In this document: positions 33,108 to 35,503 of the stretch, piece after piece
How positions within the stretch are numbered: position 1 is the first letter of the stretch
How the letters are laid out: each line of letters starts with the position of its first letter
NCBI GenBank assembly: GCA_902605215.1
Contig: CACLBX010000001.1
Coordinates: forward strand, 1 to 35,503
DNA: 35,503 nucleotides
Source of the DNA: an uncultured Pelagibacteraceae bacterium
GTDB taxonomy: Bacteria > Pseudomonadota > Alphaproteobacteria > Pelagibacterales > AG-422-B15
Direction of reading: 5' to 3'
The notes under the pieces: model-generated
The model's database searches: none
Seen by the model: only the letters and a program-made list of their open reading frames with translations
Told to the model about the DNA's origin: nothing
Made by a program: the position numbers and the translations under genes

Positions 33108-34034
33108 ATGAAATTTGGCTTTCAAATAGATCCTGTGCATACACTCAATCATGATACTGACAGTACTTTGCCAATGATATTGGAGTCACAAAAAAGAAAA
33201 AATAGAAATTTTATTTTCTCTCCAAGTTCTCTCACATTCAAAAAAAATACTGTATATGCCTTAGTAAAAGAAATTAAATTCAAGAATAACAAATTGAACA
33301 GTCATATTATAAGTAGCGAAAAAATATTAAATTTAAATTCGTTAAATTATATTTTTATACGTCAAGACCCGCCTTATAATATGGAATACATATCATCAAT
33401 GCATTTACTGGAGCAATTGAATCCAAAAACAAAAGTAATTAATAGCCCAGCAGGCATACGAAATGCTCCAGAAAAAATACTAATGTTGAAATTTAAAGAT
33501 ATCATTCCTCCAACGTTAATAACTAGATCTAGAAAAGAAATAGATCTTTTTATGAGCAGCTGTAAGAGATCTGTTATCAAGCCTCTTTACGGCAATGGAG
33601 GACAGGGCATTTTTTTATTAGATAAGAAGGATAAAAATTATAATCAAATCATCGAGAAGTTTATAGATGAAGATAGTGTTCCTTTCATAGTACAAAAGTT
33701 TCTGCCAGAAATAATAAAGGGTGATAAAAGAATAATACTTATTAACGGTGAGCCTGTTGCAGCATTAAAAAGAATTCCTAAAACAAATGAGTTCAGATCA
33801 AACATTCACGTTGGGGGAAATACTAAGGCAGTAAAACTCTCAAAAAATGACAGAAAGATATGCAGTATTATCAAAGAAACTTTAATAAACGAAAAGCTGT
33901 TCTTCGCTGGCATTGATGTAATAGGAAATTATCTTACAGAAATAAATGTTACTTCACCAACTTGTATTCAAGAAATTAAAAAACTTCATAAGATTGATGT
34001 CGCAAAAATAATCTTTGATAAATTAGATGAATAG
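33108..34034 (+). CDS. gshB: Glutathione synthetase
   Basis: GshB joins gamma-glutamylcysteine and glycine to make glutathione. The 308-residue protein has the GshB N-terminal domain (KFGFQIDPVHTLNHDTDST in part, FIRQDPPYNMEYI) and the ATP-grasp domain with VIKPLYGNGGQGIFLL, VQKFLPEIIKGDKRIILINGEP, the HVGGNTKAV loop, and the C-terminal GIDVIGNYLTEINVTSPT with the metal-binding Glu and Asn. GAGTTAG with 5 bp before the ATG (AGGAG at 33095-33099) is a good ribosome binding site. It is 11 bp after the BON gene, a common pairing with rsmI-yraN in alphaproteobacteria. Confidence 0.96.
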   Translation: MKFGFQIDPVHTLNHDTDSTLPMILESQKRKNRNFIFSPSSLTFKKNTVYALVKEIKFKNNKLNSHIISSEKILNLNSLNYIFIRQDPPYNMEYISSMHLLEQLNPKTKVINSPAGIRNAPEKILMLKFKDIIPPTLITRSRKEIDLFMSSCKRSVIKPLYGNGGQGIFLLDKKDKNYNQIIEKFIDEDSVPFIVQKFLPEIIKGDKRIILINGEPVAALKRIPKTNEFRSNIHVGGNTKAVKLSKNDRKICSIIKETLINEKLFFAGIDVIGNYLTEINVTSPTCIQEIKKLHKIDVAKIIFDKLDE

Positions 34035-34052
34035 TTATTATTTGAATATTGT

Positions 34053-35015
34053 ATGAGTATCAGGGCAAGAATATTAAATTATGCATTAAAAAAATATGTA
34101 AAGAAAGTTCAACCTCCAGTTGAAGATCGCTCTTATCTAGAAGCAAGAAAAATGATGAATCAAAATGGCTATGAGGATACAAGTAGTTCAATTGTAAATA
34201 CTAGTTTGCAAAAATTTATATTTAATAAAAAAATTTCAAAAATTCAAACAAATGAGATTTATTTAGAAAATATTAGAACACTTTCTTTTGATCATGAAGA
34301 ATTGAGTAAAGACAAGTGTATACTTTACTTCCACGGAGGTGGATATATTGCTGGCTCTCCTGAAACCCATCAAAATCTTTTATCAAGTATAGCTGAAAAA
34401 TCTAATTTGAAAGTTTATGCAATTGATTATTCTCTTGCCCCTGAGAACCCTTTTCCAGCTGCACTTAATGATGCCGTTGAAAGTTATAAAAGTTTATTAA
34501 GAATGGGCTATAAGAGTAAAAATATATTCATAGGAGGTGACTCTGCGGGGGGCAATTTATCAATTGTAACTATATTAAAACTTCAAGAAATTAATGAACC
34601 CTTGCCATCAAAAGTTTTTCTGCTTTCCCCGTGGGCTGACTTAACAGGAGAAGGTAGTAGTATTAGAGAGAATTCATTGTCGGATCCTTATTTGTCTTAC
34701 GATGATTGGCTTAATACTGCTAAATCAATGAAAAAAACTGTTGAAGAGTGGTATGCTCCAAACCAGGACTGTAGGAATCCAATGATATCACCTATATTTG
34801 CAAATTTTAAAAATTTTCCTCATACACTTATCCAGGTAAGTAATATTGAAATATTATTCAGTGACTCAATCACAATCTCAAACAATCTTAAGAATAACAA
34901 TAATGGAGTGAAGTTGAGTATTTATAAAAATTTACCTCATGTTTGGCAAATCTTTGGATTTTTACCAGAGTCAAAAAAAGCAATTAATGAAATTTCAAAT
35001 TTCTTAAAAGACTAA
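34053..35015 (+). CDS. Alpha/beta hydrolase, hormone-sensitive lipase-like esterase
   Basis: The 320-residue protein belongs to family IV (HSL-like) esterases. It has the oxyanion loop YFHGGGYIAGS (about 92-102), the AIDYSLAPENPFPAAL segment, the nucleophile elbow GGDSAGGNL with the catalytic serine, an aspartate candidate in EILFSDS, and the catalytic histidine in LPHVWQIF. There is no signal peptide. It likely hydrolyses short-chain esters; the substrate is unknown. It lies 18 bp after gshB and its stop interlocks with the convergent malic enzyme stop (CTAA, 35012-35015). Confidence 0.9.
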   Translation: MSIRARILNYALKKYVKKVQPPVEDRSYLEARKMMNQNGYEDTSSSIVNTSLQKFIFNKKISKIQTNEIYLENIRTLSFDHEELSKDKCILYFHGGGYIAGSPETHQNLLSSIAEKSNLKVYAIDYSLAPENPFPAALNDAVESYKSLLRMGYKSKNIFIGGDSAGGNLSIVTILKLQEINEPLPSKVFLLSPWADLTGEGSSIRENSLSDPYLSYDDWLNTAKSMKKTVEEWYAPNQDCRNPMISPIFANFKNFPHTLIQVSNIEILFSDSITISNNLKNNNNGVKLSIYKNLPHVWQIFGFLPESKKAINEISNFLKD

Positions 35016-35503
35016 TTCTTAAAAGCTGCAAGTGCAGCGAGATTAACAATATCAGAAACATTCGCACCTAAAGGAGCTATTTGAATACTCTCTTTAAACC
35101 CCACAAGATAGGGACCAACCAGATTTCCTCCACCTAATTCTTGTAACATTTTAGTAGAAATACTAGCGCTGTGAATTGCTGGCATAATCAAAAGATTAGC
35201 AGGACCAGAAAGTTTACAAAATGGATACAAGTTCATCAAATTTTCATTCAAGGCAGTATTTGCTCCCATTTCACCGTCATATTCAAAATCAAGTTTTCTT
35301 TCATCAAGTATTTTGATGGCATCCCTCATATAAACTGAGCGCTCAGTATACGGTGTACCAAAATTTGAATAAGAAACTAAAGCCGCTCTCGGTTCAATTC
35401 CAAATATTTCTTTTACAACTTCCGCACTTTCCTGCGTTATATTTGCAAGCTGTGCAGCGTTGGGCATATCATGAACATTTGAGTCTGCAACAAATATTGT
35501 TCT
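35012..35503 (-). CDS. maeB: NADP-dependent malic enzyme (MaeB type), C-terminal phosphotransacetylase-like domain, partial
   Basis: The frame stays open to the window edge (12 more codons, RTIFVADSNVHD, before the ATG at 35467), so this is the 3' end of a longer gene. The 163 residues visible match the phosphate acetyltransferase-like domain fused to MaeB malic enzymes: ADSNVHDMPNAAQLANI, ALVSYSNFGTP, DFEYDGEMGANTALN, and the end QIAPLGANVSDIVNLAALAAFKN (in parts). The PTA-like domain of MaeB is regulatory; a stand-alone Pta cannot be ruled out from the fragment, but the wording of these motifs is MaeB-like. Confidence 0.85.
   Translation of the reverse strand, partial: RTIFVADSNVHDMPNAAQLANITQESAEVVKEIFGIEPRAALVSYSNFGTPYTERSVYMRDAIKILDERKLDFEYDGEMGANTALNENLMNLYPFCKLSGPANLLIMPAIHSASISTKMLQELGGGNLVGPYLVGFKESIQIAPLGANVSDIVNLAALAAFKN

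Noticed and set aside
1-35503. tRNA, rRNA, CRISPR arrays, insertion sequences, phage genes
   Set aside because: No tRNA cloverleaf, rRNA segment, regular spaced repeats, transposase or integrase was found by reading; all gaps except the origin candidate are about 120 bp or shorter.

Overview
The window looks like the replication-origin region of an AT-rich, tightly packed alphaproteobacterial chromosome. The evidence for this is gene order: hemE next to maf-aroE-coaE-dnaQ-secB, rho, hslVU, a hisBHAFE cluster and grpE/dnaK/dnaJ, with a TimA-type Tim44 protein and HemJ. Genes mostly touch or overlap (TAATG, ATGA and TGATG junctions are common), four convergent pairs interlock their stop codons, and no intergenic gap reaches 300 bp. 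A small marine alphaproteobacterium of the SAR11 or AEGEAN-169/HIMB59 kind would fit, but that placement is inference.

Bases 1-3700 hold the only clearly accessory block. A truncated agmatine-deiminase-like gene is followed by a leftward operon: an inverse autotransporter (intimin/invasin-type beta-barrel with two Ig-like repeats), then two tandemly duplicated secreted proteins of unknown function with six conserved cysteines each. This block sits directly downstream of rho, where relatives usually carry the trmE-gidA-gidB-parAB genes. Bases 3731-7513 are rho, hemJ, hemH and hemE, all leftward. The 275-bp gap 7514-7788 has a perfect DnaA box plus near-matches and AT-rich flanks, and is the likely oriC. 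Transcription runs away from it on both sides.

Bases 7789-11343 are maf, aroE, coaE, dnaQ and a NUDIX hydrolase, rightward. They meet secB-fxsA, followed by a TimA-like gene and a thioesterase-hslU-hslV block, where hslV carries a heat-shock-like promoter. Bases 15287-19446 form a histidine operon (hisB, hisH, hisA, hisF, hisE) with bcp and a DUF1330 gene inserted and a HIT gene at its end. It continues closely into a thioesterase, an MDR oxidoreductase and a family 9 glycosyltransferase.

Bases 21915-28923 run leftward: a PfkB kinase, an SDR protein lacking the catalytic tyrosine, nth, dapB, dnaJ, dnaK and grpE. Bases 28991-30314 are rph and rdgB; rdgB appears to start at CTG. The right end holds an LpoA-like lipoprotein gene whose start codon overlaps that of divergent rsmI, then a BON-domain lipoprotein, gshB, an alpha/beta hydrolase and the truncated 3' end of a maeB-type malic enzyme gene.

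Most of the window is core housekeeping. The items most worth attention are the autotransporter/secreted-protein operon, the candidate oriC and the CTG-initiated rdgB.
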